DNA of 64,000 nt from the NCBI RefSeq assembly GCF_022664395.1, contig NZ_JAKRET010000002.1:1-64000 (forward strand), read 5' to 3'. This DNA comes from Sphingomonas lacusdianchii. Lineage in GTDB: Bacteria; Pseudomonadota; Alphaproteobacteria; Sphingomonadales; Sphingomonadaceae. Shown here piece by piece: positions 18,496-26,334 of this stretch (position 1 is the stretch's first letter; each line of letters starts with the position of its first letter). Below the pieces are notes generated by a model that was given only the letters and a program-made list of their open reading frames with translations, did no database searches and was not told where the DNA came from. A program made the position numbers and the translations under genes.

Positions 18496-20655
18496 TCACC
18501 ACCGGTATTGCAGCCGCAGGTTCAGCGTCCGTCCCGATCCGTAGAAACAGGCCGCAGGCGACGAGCACAGTGCGACATAGCGATGGTTGGTCAGGTTGCG
18601 CGCATTGACCGACAGGATGATGCCGCTGGCAAAGGCCTTGCGCAGGAACAGGTCGTACAAGGTGTAGCTGGGTACACGATACGCATTGACGGTATCGCCG
18701 TACGACACGCCGACATAGCGTACCCCGCCGCCCAGTCCGACTCCGCCCAGCGCGCCCTCCTCGGCAAAGCGATAGTCGGCGAACAGCGACCCCATCCAAT
18801 CGGGCACCTGCGCCAGCCGGTTGCCCTGCTGCCCGGGCGCGCCGCGCGTGATCTCGCTGTCCATATAGGTGCCGGTCGCGATCATGCTGAGGCCGCCGAC
18901 CAGCGTCGCCTTGCCCTCCAGCTCGATCCCCCGGATGCGGCCCTGTCCGGTCTGGACCTGGCAGGTCGTGCCCGCGCAGACATGGCTTTCGTCCGGGTCG
19001 GGACTGGCGAGGTTGTTCTGGGTAAGCTGGTACAGCGCGGCAGTGAGCAACGCGTTGCTGCCATGCGGCTGGTATTTGACGCCGGCTTCATATTGCTCGC
19101 CGGTCGTCGGCTTGAACGGCGTGCCGTCGAAATACTGGCCGGTGGTCGGCTGGAACGAGGTGGAGTAGCTCGCATAAGGCGCGATGCCGCGCGGCGAAAC
19201 CCAGGTGACCCTCGCCCGCCACGTCGGTTTGTCCGCCTTGGTCAGCGTCACGGGATCGGTGGTACCGGGCGCCAGTTCGTTGACCTGATGGTTCTTTGCC
19301 CAGTCATAGCGCGCGCCCAGCGTGACATGAAGATGGCCGAGCGTGATCTGATCCTGGCCATAGGCGCCGACCTGCTCCAGCCGTGCATTCAGATGGACTT
19401 GCGGCGCAAGCGTCTGCAGGACCCTGCCGATACCCTGCGACACGGGGTTGAAGATATCGGGCATCGGCGGAACGGCCGTCGACAGGTCGCGCAGGTGCCG
19501 CCACTCGGTATCGAGCATGTCGACGCCGACCAGTACACGGTGCGCCAGCGCGCCGGTGTCGATACGACCTTCAAGCTGCGTATCCAGGCCATAGCCATCG
19601 GAATGACCAATGCCCTGCACCGCGCGACGATTGATCGTCTGCCCGTTGGCGAGCGTCCCTCCGCGCAGCACCGTTCCCTGGAACAGCGTCTCGACGCGGG
19701 TGTAGCGGCCATTCTGCCGCAGTTCGAACCGGTCGGAAAAGGCGCGGCGCAACGCGTATCCGAGCAGATACTGGTTGCGGTCATAGGTGTTGAACTGCGG
19801 TTCGCCCAGAAACGCGTCAAGGCGGATATGGCGGCCGCCTGCGCCCGGCTGCTGCGATCCGACATAGGGCAGGAACTGGAAGGTCGATCCGCCCTCGTCG
19901 CGCTGATACTGGGCCATCAGCGTGATGCTGGTGGCCGCATCGGGCACCCAGGTCAGGCTCGGCGCGATATAGTAGCGCCCGGTCTTGATCGCATCGATCT
20001 GGGCATCGCCATAGCGTGCGAGGCCGACGAGCCGCGCGCGGATCGTGCCGTCGGCGACTAGCGGCCCCGACACGTCCGCCGCGCCCTGATACTGCCATTT
20101 GCCGAGCTCGGTGAACCCGGCCCCCTGCAGCATGATCTCGCCGCGCGGTTGCGCGGTGGGGTGCTTCGTCACCAGATTGACGATACCGCCCGGCGCCACC
20201 TGCCCGAACAGCACGGCCGAGGGGCCCTTCAACACCTCGATCTGCTGGAGCGCAAAGGGATCGAAGGCCGTGCGCGTCCATTGCCCGCCCGCCGGCAGGC
20301 GAATGCCGTCGAGGAACAGATTGTCACTGAAGCTTCCCGCCGAAAAGCCGCGGACCGAAAAGCTGTCGGCGCGGCTGTCGATGCCGTCCTGCTCGGCCTG
20401 GACCCCTGCGGTATAGGCGAGCGCCTCGGTCACGCTGTGGACCGCGCGGACGTCCAGTTCCTCGCGGGTAATGACCGAGATCGACTGCGGCACCTCGATC
20501 AGCCGCGTCGTGGTCTTCGTGCCCGACGTCGCCTGGGTCTGTCCCGTCGCGGTCACGACGATATCCGTATCGCGCAGCACGTCGCCATTGTCCTGCGCCG
20601 CCACCGGCGATGCTGCCGAGGACAGCATCAATCCAATACCCCAATATATCTTCAT
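18496..20655 (-). CDS. TonB-dependent siderophore receptor
   Basis: 719 residues from the ATG at 20655: signal peptide MKIYWGIGLMLSSAASPVAA, then DIVVTATGQTQATSGTKT, the plug (RLIEVPQSISVITREEL, the typical TonB-siderophor family block; IEVLKGPSAVLFGQVAPGGIVNLVTK) and a barrel ending YGSGRTLNLRLQYRW. It binds a ferric siderophore at the cell surface. It leads an operon with an esterase, DUF3325- and DUF3649-like proteins and a PepSY protein. A Fur-box-like palindrome lies 80 bp upstream. The open frame continues upstream to 20883 but that part has no signal peptide or ribosome site. Confidence 0.93.
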   Translation of the reverse strand: MKIYWGIGLMLSSAASPVAAQDNGDVLRDTDIVVTATGQTQATSGTKTTTRLIEVPQSISVITREELDVRAVHSVTEALAYTAGVQAEQDGIDSRADSFSVRGFSAGSFSDNLFLDGIRLPAGGQWTRTAFDPFALQQIEVLKGPSAVLFGQVAPGGIVNLVTKHPTAQPRGEIMLQGAGFTELGKWQYQGAADVSGPLVADGTIRARLVGLARYGDAQIDAIKTGRYYIAPSLTWVPDAATSITLMAQYQRDEGGSTFQFLPYVGSQQPGAGGRHIRLDAFLGEPQFNTYDRNQYLLGYALRRAFSDRFELRQNGRYTRVETLFQGTVLRGGTLANGQTINRRAVQGIGHSDGYGLDTQLEGRIDTGALAHRVLVGVDMLDTEWRHLRDLSTAVPPMPDIFNPVSQGIGRVLQTLAPQVHLNARLEQVGAYGQDQITLGHLHVTLGARYDWAKNHQVNELAPGTTDPVTLTKADKPTWRARVTWVSPRGIAPYASYSTSFQPTTGQYFDGTPFKPTTGEQYEAGVKYQPHGSNALLTAALYQLTQNNLASPDPDESHVCAGTTCQVQTGQGRIRGIELEGKATLVGGLSMIATGTYMDSEITRGAPGQQGNRLAQVPDWMGSLFADYRFAEEGALGGVGLGGGVRYVGVSYGDTVNAYRVPSYTLYDLFLRKAFASGIILSVNARNLTNHRYVALCSSPAACFYGSGRTLNLRLQYRW

Positions 20656-20735
20656 GGGTCTCCCGCCCCCTCTGTTCGCCGTCCCCGACGGCGCATTTCC
20701 CGAAAGATTTCGAGGGGCGTCTAGTAACCCAAGAT

Positions 20736-20754
20736 AATGCGAGTCAATCGCATT
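20736..20754 (-). promoter_or_regulatory. Fur box upstream of siderophore receptor
   Basis: AATGCGAGTCAATCGCATT is a 19-bp inverted repeat (AATGCGA-N5-TCGCATT) of the form used by Fur in alphaproteobacteria. It lies 80 bp upstream of the receptor start and fits repression of the whole iron operon when iron is plentiful. Confidence 0.75.
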
Positions 20755-20951
20755 TGGTAAGTGGCTGGGATGGCTGGAAGTCTGATAAAGCCCCAGCCTT
20801 GCCGAATCGGGACGCGGCCGCAATTGCTCGCCAGCTACCTTGCGTCTGCTTCGCACCGGAAGCCGTCCGCCGCCGCTGAGCACATGATGATGACTTCGTC
20901 ATAAGGACGAAGGCGCCGTGCGGCAGCTTTGTGGGTCGTATCGGGATTAGG

Positions 20952-21275
20952 TCACGCAATCATATTGCCAGAGCCAATCCCGATGGTGGCGAGAATCAGC
21001 AGCGCGACCCCGGAACATATCGTGGCGCGGCGTCCTTCCATTCCTTCAGCGCAAAGACCGACAGCGTTCCGAAGGTGATCGACCCCATGTCCAGCGAAAA
21101 TCGCGACGGCGATGCCCTTGCGGACATCAACTTCCGCGACCGCCGCGGCCTTTTGCCCGGGGGGATCGCTGGTCTGGACCAAGCCTAAGAACCAAAGTGC
21201 GGAATTCCATGAAAATTCCGCCGGTCAGCCAGTAAATCTCCCACGACCAGCGCTGCACGCCGCGCCATTATAGCG
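20952..21275 (-). pseudogene. relic of an L-rhamnose transporter gene (rhaT-like)
   Basis: Three blocks in the right order on the minus strand match RhaT: QRWSWEIYWLTGGIF (about 21260-21216; RhaT has KKWSWETMWSVGGI near its N-terminus), EVDVRKGIAVAIFAG (about 21130-21085; RhaT mid-protein FNLKKGLVLAVMCG), and GVALLILATIGIGSGNMIA at the C-terminus (about 21010-20952). They sit in different frames within 325 bp, whereas RhaT needs about 1 kb, so the gene has suffered large deletions and frameshifts. It lies directly downstream of the dioxygenase-cupin pair, suggesting that rhamnose uptake was once part of that operon. Confidence 0.65.
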
Positions 21276-21322
21276 GAAATCGATGATGAACTCGGTGATC
21301 CCCTCCGCGCGACATTAGGGTA

Positions 21323-22321
21323 TCAGGGCGCTTCGGCGTCCATCGCCAAGTCGAGACCGGCGGCGGGCGACAATGATCCGCCGGATGCGTCAAGATGGGT
21401 AAAGGCGTCGGTCATCGTGCCGGCGTGGTCCCAGAAGGTGCCGCCATTGCCACCCGAACTCGCCGCCAGCCAGCGCGCCGTCCCGCCGACGATGCGCGTC
21501 GCATAGGCCGTGCCCGCCGGCAGGCTGACCGCATCGCCGGCGGTGACGAGGTGCGCGTCGCCATCGATCGTCACCTCCAGCGACCCGTCGAGGAGGTACA
21601 GGAACAGGTGCGTCGCCGCGTGCCGGATCGTCGGCAGCGTCGCGCCGCGCCCGCCCTCGATCACCCGCATGTCGAACAGGCCGTTGCTCTGCTCGGCACC
21701 TAGAAGTTGGGTCGACAGATGGCCACGCAACGCATGGCGTGCGCCATATCCGGCGTCGAGGAAATAGGATCGATGATCCGCCGGAAGCGCCCGGTCGGCA
21801 TCGTCCATCGGGGCGGCGTCGGCATAGACGGGCGCGTCGACGCGCATGATGCGATGCTTGCCCATTGCCGGCCCCATCCGCGAAAAGTCGAACGGACGAT
21901 CGGCCTCGGGCAGGCCGGTCATGCCCCATACTTCACCGGCGTCGACGAAGAACTCCTCCCATCCGCCCGGCGCGACGATGCCGAAGAAGCGGGTGCGGGG
22001 CGCGACGCTGCGATAGCTGTGCGTGTCGCCGGGGCGGACATATGCGAAATCGCCCGGCGTCAACACGCGCGACCGGTCGCCGCACCACACCTGCAACCGG
22101 CCGCGCGTGCAATACCAGGTATCATGTTCGCGTTCGTGCCAGTGCATCGGGATCGGCCCGCGATCGAGCGGCGCGTCGCATACCACCGCGCCGAAGCCCC
22201 CGGCCGTTTCCTCGACGCCGGCCAGCGTGCGGATCACCTGTCCGGCGACCAGATGCGCCGGGCCGCTCCCGTCGCGCAGGACATAGGCGGTGTTGCCGGG
22301 CAGGCGGGGGGTATGGGTCAT
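21323..22321 (-). CDS. bicupin dioxygenase, quercetin 2,3-dioxygenase-like
   Basis: 332 residues with two cupin domains. Domain 1 has MHWHEREHDTWYCTRGRLQVW and, later, PGDTHSYRS: His60, His62 and His101 fit the metal ligands of quercetinases (HxH-x4-E and a downstream His). The position usually occupied by Glu is Asp67, although Glu63, Glu65 and His66 are close by. Domain 2 (IRHAATHLFLYLLDGSLEV) has a degenerate motif. Quercetinases open the central ring of flavonols, releasing CO. It follows the extradiol dioxygenase gene by 15 nt in one operon, and the neighbouring rhamnosidase and glucosidase genes fit a flavonol glycoside substrate. Another role, such as a gentisate- or isomerase-type cupin, is not excluded. 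Confidence 0.75.
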   Translation of the reverse strand: MTHTPRLPGNTAYVLRDGSGPAHLVAGQVIRTLAGVEETAGGFGAVVCDAPLDRGPIPMHWHEREHDTWYCTRGRLQVWCGDRSRVLTPGDFAYVRPGDTHSYRSVAPRTRFFGIVAPGGWEEFFVDAGEVWGMTGLPEADRPFDFSRMGPAMGKHRIMRVDAPVYADAAPMDDADRALPADHRSYFLDAGYGARHALRGHLSTQLLGAEQSNGLFDMRVIEGGRGATLPTIRHAATHLFLYLLDGSLEVTIDGDAHLVTAGDAVSLPAGTAYATRIVGGTARWLAASSGGNGGTFWDHAGTMTDAFTHLDASGGSLSPAAGLDLAMDAEAP

Positions 22322-22336
22322 CGCTCTCTCCTGTGA

Positions 22337-23230
22337 TTATCGGACGAACGGGATGGCGAGCTGTGCCGCCTTGCATTCCGCCGTCTTGGGCGGGGCGATG
22401 CCCCAATGGTCGGTGCGGCCCGCAGGCCAGGTCCAGTCGTCGGGCGTGCCGACGCGGTAGCTGTCGTCGACCTGCAGCACCTCTGCGGTATATTCGACGA
22501 CGAAGCCCGCCGGATCGACGAAATAGGTGAAGACATTGTCGCCGGGGCCATGCCGTCCGGGTCCCCAGCCGATCGGGAAATGGTGGTCGACCATGCGACC
22601 GGCGGCCCGCATCACGCCTTCCCAGGTCGGTAGCTGAAAGGCGACGTGGTTGAGCGTGTTGACGGGCGCGTCGGCGATCACGATCGAATGATGGTCGTCA
22701 TTGGTCCGCACGAACGCCATCATCTTCGACCGGTCGGTCAACGCGAAGCCGAGCGCTTCGACGAAGAAGGCGGTATCGCGCGCCACGTCGTCGCTGTTGA
22801 TGTTGACATGCGCGAGCCGTTCGGGTCGGTCGGCGGCGGCGGGAAGCGGCGGTACCATGGCGTCATGCTGCACCAGCCGCACCGTCCGGTCGCAACGATC
22901 GGCGATGATCGCCATCGTCCCGCCGCCGTGGTCGTGGGCAGGGGCAAAGGGGCGGATCAGCCGCGCACCGGCGGCCAGCGCCCGGGTCAGCAGCGCATCG
23001 CGGTCCGCGGCAGGATCGACCCGCAAGGTCGTCGACCGGATCGCGGAGGCTTCGCCGGCATGAAGCGCCACCACGTGCGGATCGCTACCGGTCGCGCGCA
23101 GCCATGCCGATGTGGCGCTGCGTTCGGCTAGGGTCAGGCCCCAGATGCGCGAATAGAAATCCACCGCCGCGCCGAGGTCGGCAACGACGAGGTCGACGCT
23201 GCGCAGCGCGGTGACCGGGAAACGGGCCAT
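22337..23230 (-). CDS. type I extradiol ring-cleavage dioxygenase (VOC family, FdeC-like)
   Basis: 297 residues made of two vicinal-oxygen-chelate modules. The metal triad of type I extradiol dioxygenases is present in the C-terminal half: His141 (LAHVNINSDD), His195 (LNHVAFQLP) and Glu246 (GFVVEYTAEV). Such Fe(II) or Mn(II) enzymes cleave catechols next to the hydroxyl pair. Start ATG at 23230 with GAGAGGAACC just before it; the nine extra residues of the longest frame are rejected. The gene is divergent from the LysR regulator and shares its intergenic operator. With an FAD hydroxylase nearby it resembles the FdeE/FdeC pair of naringenin degradation in Herbaspirillum (known family), so a hydroxylated flavonoid A-ring or a derived catechol is the likely substrate (inference). 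Confidence 0.88.
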   Translation of the reverse strand: MARFPVTALRSVDLVVADLGAAVDFYSRIWGLTLAERSATSAWLRATGSDPHVVALHAGEASAIRSTTLRVDPAADRDALLTRALAAGARLIRPFAPAHDHGGGTMAIIADRCDRTVRLVQHDAMVPPLPAAADRPERLAHVNINSDDVARDTAFFVEALGFALTDRSKMMAFVRTNDDHHSIVIADAPVNTLNHVAFQLPTWEGVMRAAGRMVDHHFPIGWGPGRHGPGDNVFTYFVDPAGFVVEYTAEVLQVDDSYRVGTPDDWTWPAGRTDHWGIAPPKTAECKAAQLAIPFVR

Positions 23231-23233
23231 GGT

Positions 23234-23259
23234 TCCTCTCCGACGCCGCGTCATCGCGG
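23234..23259 (-). promoter_or_regulatory. leader hairpin plus GAGAGGA ribosome site of the dioxygenase operon
   Basis: Read on the minus strand: GA, stem CCGCG (23259-23255), loop ATGA, stem CGCGG (23250-23246), then CGTCG and GAGAGGA (23240-23234), three bases before the ATG of the extradiol dioxygenase. The same layout with a different stem sequence (CCGCC/GGCGG) occurs at 24296-24321 and 32025-32049. Confidence 0.55.
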
Positions 23260-23291
23260 TCTATCCTCTCCTATTGCACCCGACTTTGCGA

Positions 23292-23334
23292 TGTAAAATA
23301 ATAGATACCTAGACATGTATAGGTATGGACTATG
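23292..23334 (-). promoter_or_regulatory. LysR-type operator/promoter of the dioxygenase operon, overlapping the LysR start codon
   Basis: Minus-strand order: CATAG (23334-23330), N6, CCTAT (23323-23319), N18, TATTTTACA (23300-23292). The same spacing is found at 24222-24264 and 31951-31993. A further inverted repeat ATACCTA-N8-TAGGTAT covers 23305-23326. The CATAG half-site includes the ATG of the divergent lysR gene (23332-23334), so occupancy should also affect expression of the regulator. Confidence 0.7.
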
Positions 23335-24219
23335 ATCGACCCCCGCCTGCTTCGAACGTTCCTGGCGGTCTGTCGCGAGGGGTCGATCAGCGGCGCGGCG
23401 CGTCGGCTCAACATATCGCAGCCATCGGTGTCGGTCGCGATCGGCCAGCTCGAACACGCATTGGGCGGCAGCCTGTTCGATCGTGGACGCCGCGGCATCG
23501 TGCTGACCGCCGCCGGCATCGCCCTGTTCGAGCGATCGGAACGCATGGACGCCCTGCTGCGCGAAGCCGAAGAGGCGGTGAAGCTGGCGCGCCATGGCGT
23601 GGCCGGACCGCTGCGCATCGGCGGGACGCCCGGCGCGCTGGTCAGCCTGGTTCCGGCGGCGCTGGGGCGGATGGAGCAGGGCGGCCATGTCGCGGTCCAT
23701 GTGCTTGAAGGATCGGACGCGCATCTCGCCGACCTGTTGCGACGTGGCGAGATCGAGGTGGCGGTGGTGACGACCGGTATCGAGCCGCCGCCCGAGGATA
23801 TTTCCGAACGCAGTATCGCGCGGGATCCCTTCGCCCTGATCGTGGGCCGTGCGCACGACTCGCTGGGGCCGAGCGTCGCATTGCCGGAGATCGCCGGGAT
23901 GCCGTGGGTGTTGCCCCATGCCGGTGGCGCCTTCCGTCGTCAGATCGAGGCCCTGTTCCTGTCGGCGGAGGTGCCGTTGCCGCTGAACGTCATTCGGTGC
24001 GATTCGCTGCTGACGTCGAAGGAGATCGTCCGGCGGAGCGAGCGGGTGACGGTCCTGCCGCGCGGCGTGGTCGCTGCCGAACTGTCGATGGGGCTGTTGC
24101 GGGCATTGCCGATCGAAGGCGCGGAGATCACCCGCAATATCGGCATCCGTATGCTTGCCGATCGATCGCTGTCCGATATCGGCGAGGCGTTCGTCGACGC
24201 GATGCTCAAGGGTATCTGA
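23332..24219 (+). CDS. LysR-family transcriptional regulator of the flavonoid locus
   Basis: 295 residues. N-terminal LysR helix-turn-helix (LLRTFLAVCREGSISGAA, then LNISQPSVSVAIGQLEHALG), a linker helix and a C-terminal substrate-binding domain (GPLRIGGTPGALVSLVPAAL). It lies between two divergent catabolic operons. Identical-geometry inverted repeats (TAGG-N5-CCTA, a T-N11-A LysR box) precede the dioxygenase operon, the hydroxylase operon and the glycosidase operon, so this protein most likely controls all three in response to a flavonoid or ring-cleavage product. FdeR, the naringenin-responsive LysR regulator of Herbaspirillum, is a functional parallel. There is no room for a normal leader: the operator covers its start codon. 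Confidence 0.9.
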   Translation: MIDPRLLRTFLAVCREGSISGAARRLNISQPSVSVAIGQLEHALGGSLFDRGRRGIVLTAAGIALFERSERMDALLREAEEAVKLARHGVAGPLRIGGTPGALVSLVPAALGRMEQGGHVAVHVLEGSDAHLADLLRRGEIEVAVVTTGIEPPPEDISERSIARDPFALIVGRAHDSLGPSVALPEIAGMPWVLPHAGGAFRRQIEALFLSAEVPLPLNVIRCDSLLTSKEIVRRSERVTVLPRGVVAAELSMGLLRALPIEGAEITRNIGIRMLADRSLSDIGEAFVDAMLKGI

Positions 24220-24221
24220 TG

Positions 24222-24264
24222 CATAGGTAATTCCTATGCCGATCGAAAAATCCAGTATTTTACA
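24222..24264 (+). promoter_or_regulatory. LysR-type operator/promoter of the hydroxylase operon
   Basis: CATAGG-N5-CCTATG is a perfect inverted repeat at 24222-24238. Eighteen bases after CCTAT comes TATTTTACA (24256-24264), itself part of a CAGTATT/AATATTG inverted repeat. Spacing is the same as at 31951-31993 and, on the other strand, at 23292-23334. The second repeat may be the activation site or overlap the -35 region; no transcription start can be set from sequence. Confidence 0.7.
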
Positions 24265-24295
24265 ATATTGATGATCGCCCGGATGAAGGACCCGA

Positions 24296-24321
24296 CCGCC
24301 GAAACAGGCGGCATGAGAGGA
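24296..24321 (+). promoter_or_regulatory. leader hairpin plus GAGAGGA ribosome site
   Basis: Stem CCGCC (24296-24300), loop GAAACA, stem GGCGG (24307-24311), followed by GAGAGGA (24315-24321). The ribosome site serves the ATG at 24330 (8 nt away). Nearly the same element is at 32025-32049, and a version with a compensated stem is at 23234-23259. Confidence 0.55.
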
Positions 24322-24329
24322 CCTGATCG

Positions 24330-24380
24330 ATGGCGTGCCATTCCCGTCCATGCCCCGTTTGCACGACGTCGCCGCGATGA
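24330..24380 (+). CDS. possible 16-residue leader peptide
   Basis: ATG at 24330 stands 8 nt after the GAGAGGA ribosome site and encodes MACHSRPCPVCTTSPR, a Cys-rich peptide whose TGA (24378-24380) overlaps the ATG of the FAD hydroxylase (ATGA). This is the best-placed start codon after the leader hairpin, so the hydroxylase may be translated by coupling through it. Alternatively the GTG at 24335, in the hydroxylase frame, is the true start and the peptide is meaningless. Confidence 0.4.
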   Translation: MACHSRPCPVCTTSPR

Positions 24381-25933
24381 GCAGCGCCGCGTATGACGTG
24401 GCGGTGATCGGATGCGGTCCGGTCGGTGCGCTTGCCGCCAACATCGCCGCCACCGCGGGCCTGCGCGTCCTGGTGATCGACCGTGCCGACGGACCGCACC
24501 CCCTGCCGCGCGCGGTGCATCTGGATCACGAAATGATGCGCCTGTTCCAGTCGGTCGGGCTGGACGCCGTGCTCGCCCCGGCGATGCGGGAGACCGAAGG
24601 GCATCTGCATATCGGCGCGGATCATGGCGTCATCCGCTATATGGGCACGGCGGGACGTCCCAAGCCGTTCGGTTGGGCCAACGACTATTTCTTCTACCAG
24701 CCCGAACTCGAAGCGCTTCTGCGCGACGGACTGGCGCGGTTCGACGGCGTGACGCTGCGCAACGGTACCGAACTGACCGGGTTCGAACAGGATGCGGACG
24801 GGGTCACGCTGCACCTCGATCATCGCGGCACGACCGATCGGGTGCGGGCACGCTGGGTCATCGCCTGCGACGGCGCGCGCAGCATGGTGCGCAAGACGCT
24901 CGGCATCGCGCTCGACGACCTGCATTTCGAGGAGCCGTGGCTGGTCGTCGATGCCGAAGTCGACGCGCCGGTCCGCTTTCCGGCGCTGACCGGCGTGCCC
25001 GAAGGCGCCGATCTGCAACAGCTGTCGGTGATGATGTGCGATCCGGCCCGCCCGGCGACGATCGTGCCCGGGCGCGGTACCATCCGCCGTTGGGAATTCA
25101 TGCTGCTGCCGGGCGAGGACGAGGCGGCGATGACCCGTCCGGACGTCGTCGCCGGGCTGCTTGCCCCCTATCTCGACGGGGTGCCGCACCGGTTGCTGCG
25201 CGCGGCGACCTATCGGTTCCATGGCCTGATCGCCGAACGCTGGCGCGCGGGTCGCGTGTTCCTCGCCGGGGATGCCGCGCATCAGACGCCGCCATTCTTC
25301 GGGCAGGGCATGTGCCACGGGATGCGCGATGTCGCCAATCTGATGTGGAAGCTGGCACTGGTGATCGGCGACCAGGCGGACCCGCGCCTGCTCGACAGCT
25401 ATCAGGTCGAACGCGACCCGCATGTCCGCGCCGTCGTGTCCGCCGCGGTTGAGGCGGGGCGGTACATCTGCGAACTCGATCCGGTGCGTGCGGCCGAACG
25501 GGACGTCGCGATGCGCGAGCGGGCACGCAGCGGGGCGACCGGCACCGCCGCCGACCTTATCCCGGCCTATCGCGCGGGTATCGTCGCGAACGGGACGGCG
25601 GGGGCGGGCGAGCGCTTCGTTCAGCCGCGCGTCGCGAACGGCGCGTTGCTCGACGGCGTGACCGGATCCGGGTGGCGGCTGGTCGCAATCGACAGCGTCG
25701 CCGCGGACGCGGCGCGGCCAGCCGTCGCCGCCGCCGGCGTGCCAATGACGCTGGTCGATGCCGCGACGATCGGCGACGACGGCACGCTCGCCCGCTGGTT
25801 GCAGGCGCGCGCCGCCCGGTTCGTGCTGGTGCGTCCCGACGCCTATGTGTTCGGCACGTCCGATGGCGATGCTGCCGCGCTGATCGCGCGGATGCACGAT
25901 GCGCTCGGCCTGCGCATGGCGGTGGTGGCATGA
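24377..25933 (+). CDS. FAD-dependent aromatic hydroxylase (MhpA/FdeE-like)
   Basis: About 518 residues from ATG 24377 (starts at 24350 and GTG 24335 are also possible). Class A flavoprotein monooxygenase: dinucleotide-binding VIGCGPVGALAAN at residues 10-22, the DG motif CDGARSMVRKTLG, and the GD motif VFLAGDAAHQTPPFFGQG near residue 298 followed by GMRDVANLMWKL. The nearest familiar type is MhpA, 3-(3-hydroxyphenyl)propionate hydroxylase. In flavonoid degradation the FAD hydroxylase FdeE adds an ortho hydroxyl to the A-ring, preparing it for extradiol cleavage. First large gene of an operon with HbpS-, FAH-, TonB-receptor, esterase and GH79 genes. Uses NAD(P)H and O2 in the cytoplasm. Confidence 0.9.
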   Translation: MSSAAYDVAVIGCGPVGALAANIAATAGLRVLVIDRADGPHPLPRAVHLDHEMMRLFQSVGLDAVLAPAMRETEGHLHIGADHGVIRYMGTAGRPKPFGWANDYFFYQPELEALLRDGLARFDGVTLRNGTELTGFEQDADGVTLHLDHRGTTDRVRARWVIACDGARSMVRKTLGIALDDLHFEEPWLVVDAEVDAPVRFPALTGVPEGADLQQLSVMMCDPARPATIVPGRGTIRRWEFMLLPGEDEAAMTRPDVVAGLLAPYLDGVPHRLLRAATYRFHGLIAERWRAGRVFLAGDAAHQTPPFFGQGMCHGMRDVANLMWKLALVIGDQADPRLLDSYQVERDPHVRAVVSAAVEAGRYICELDPVRAAERDVAMRERARSGATGTAADLIPAYRAGIVANGTAGAGERFVQPRVANGALLDGVTGSGWRLVAIDSVAADAARPAVAAAGVPMTLVDAATIGDDGTLARWLQARAARFVLVRPDAYVFGTSDGDAAALIARMHDALGLRMAVVA

Positions 25934-26334
25934 AGCTCGCCGCCGCCCGGGTCGCACTCGACGCCACGCTCGCCGCTGTCCGCGACCTGCCGATCGCCGC
26001 GATCGTGCTGGACGCGGGCGGTCATCCCGTCGCCTTCGCCCGACAGGACGGTGCCAGCCTGTTCCGGCACGACATCGCCCGGGCCAAGGCGCTGGGCGCG
26101 ATCGGCATGGGACAGGACAGCGCCGGGATCGCCGAACGGGCGCGCGCCAACCCGGCTTTCTTCACCAGTGTCGCGGTCGCGACCGGTGGCGCGCTGGCGC
26201 TGTCGGCGGGCGGCGTGCTGATCCGCGATGCCGATGGCGCCATCCTCGGCGCGATCGGGGTCAGCGGCGATACCCCCGCTATCGACGCGGCCTGCGCACA
26301 GGCGGGCGTCGCCGCCTTTCACGGAGATCGATAA
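25930..26334 (+). CDS. GlcG/HbpS-family protein
   Basis: 134 residues: LAAVRDLPIAAIVLDAGGHPVAFARQDGASLFRHDIARAKA and IGAIGVSGDTPAIDAACAQAG are the hallmark segments of the HbpS/GlcG (DUF336) family. Start ATG overlaps the hydroxylase stop (ATGA) and its TAA overlaps the next ATG. Members are common in aromatic and glycolate catabolic operons. Haem or small-molecule binding has been shown for some, but the role in such operons is not settled. No signal peptide, so cytoplasmic here. Confidence 0.85.
   Translation: MKLAAARVALDATLAAVRDLPIAAIVLDAGGHPVAFARQDGASLFRHDIARAKALGAIGMGQDSAGIAERARANPAFFTSVAVATGGALALSAGGVLIRDADGAILGAIGVSGDTPAIDAACAQAGVAAFHGDR

Noticed and set aside
18508..20061. 517-codon plus-strand frame opposite the siderophore receptor
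   Set aside because: Low-complexity Arg/Gln/Ala-rich translation without domains; the receptor on the minus strand is certain.
23305..23326. ATACCTA-N8-TAGGTAT as the main LysR operator
   Set aside because: It occurs only here. The geometry shared by all three operons is CATAG-N6-CCTAT-N18-TATTTTACA, so this repeat is at most an additional site.
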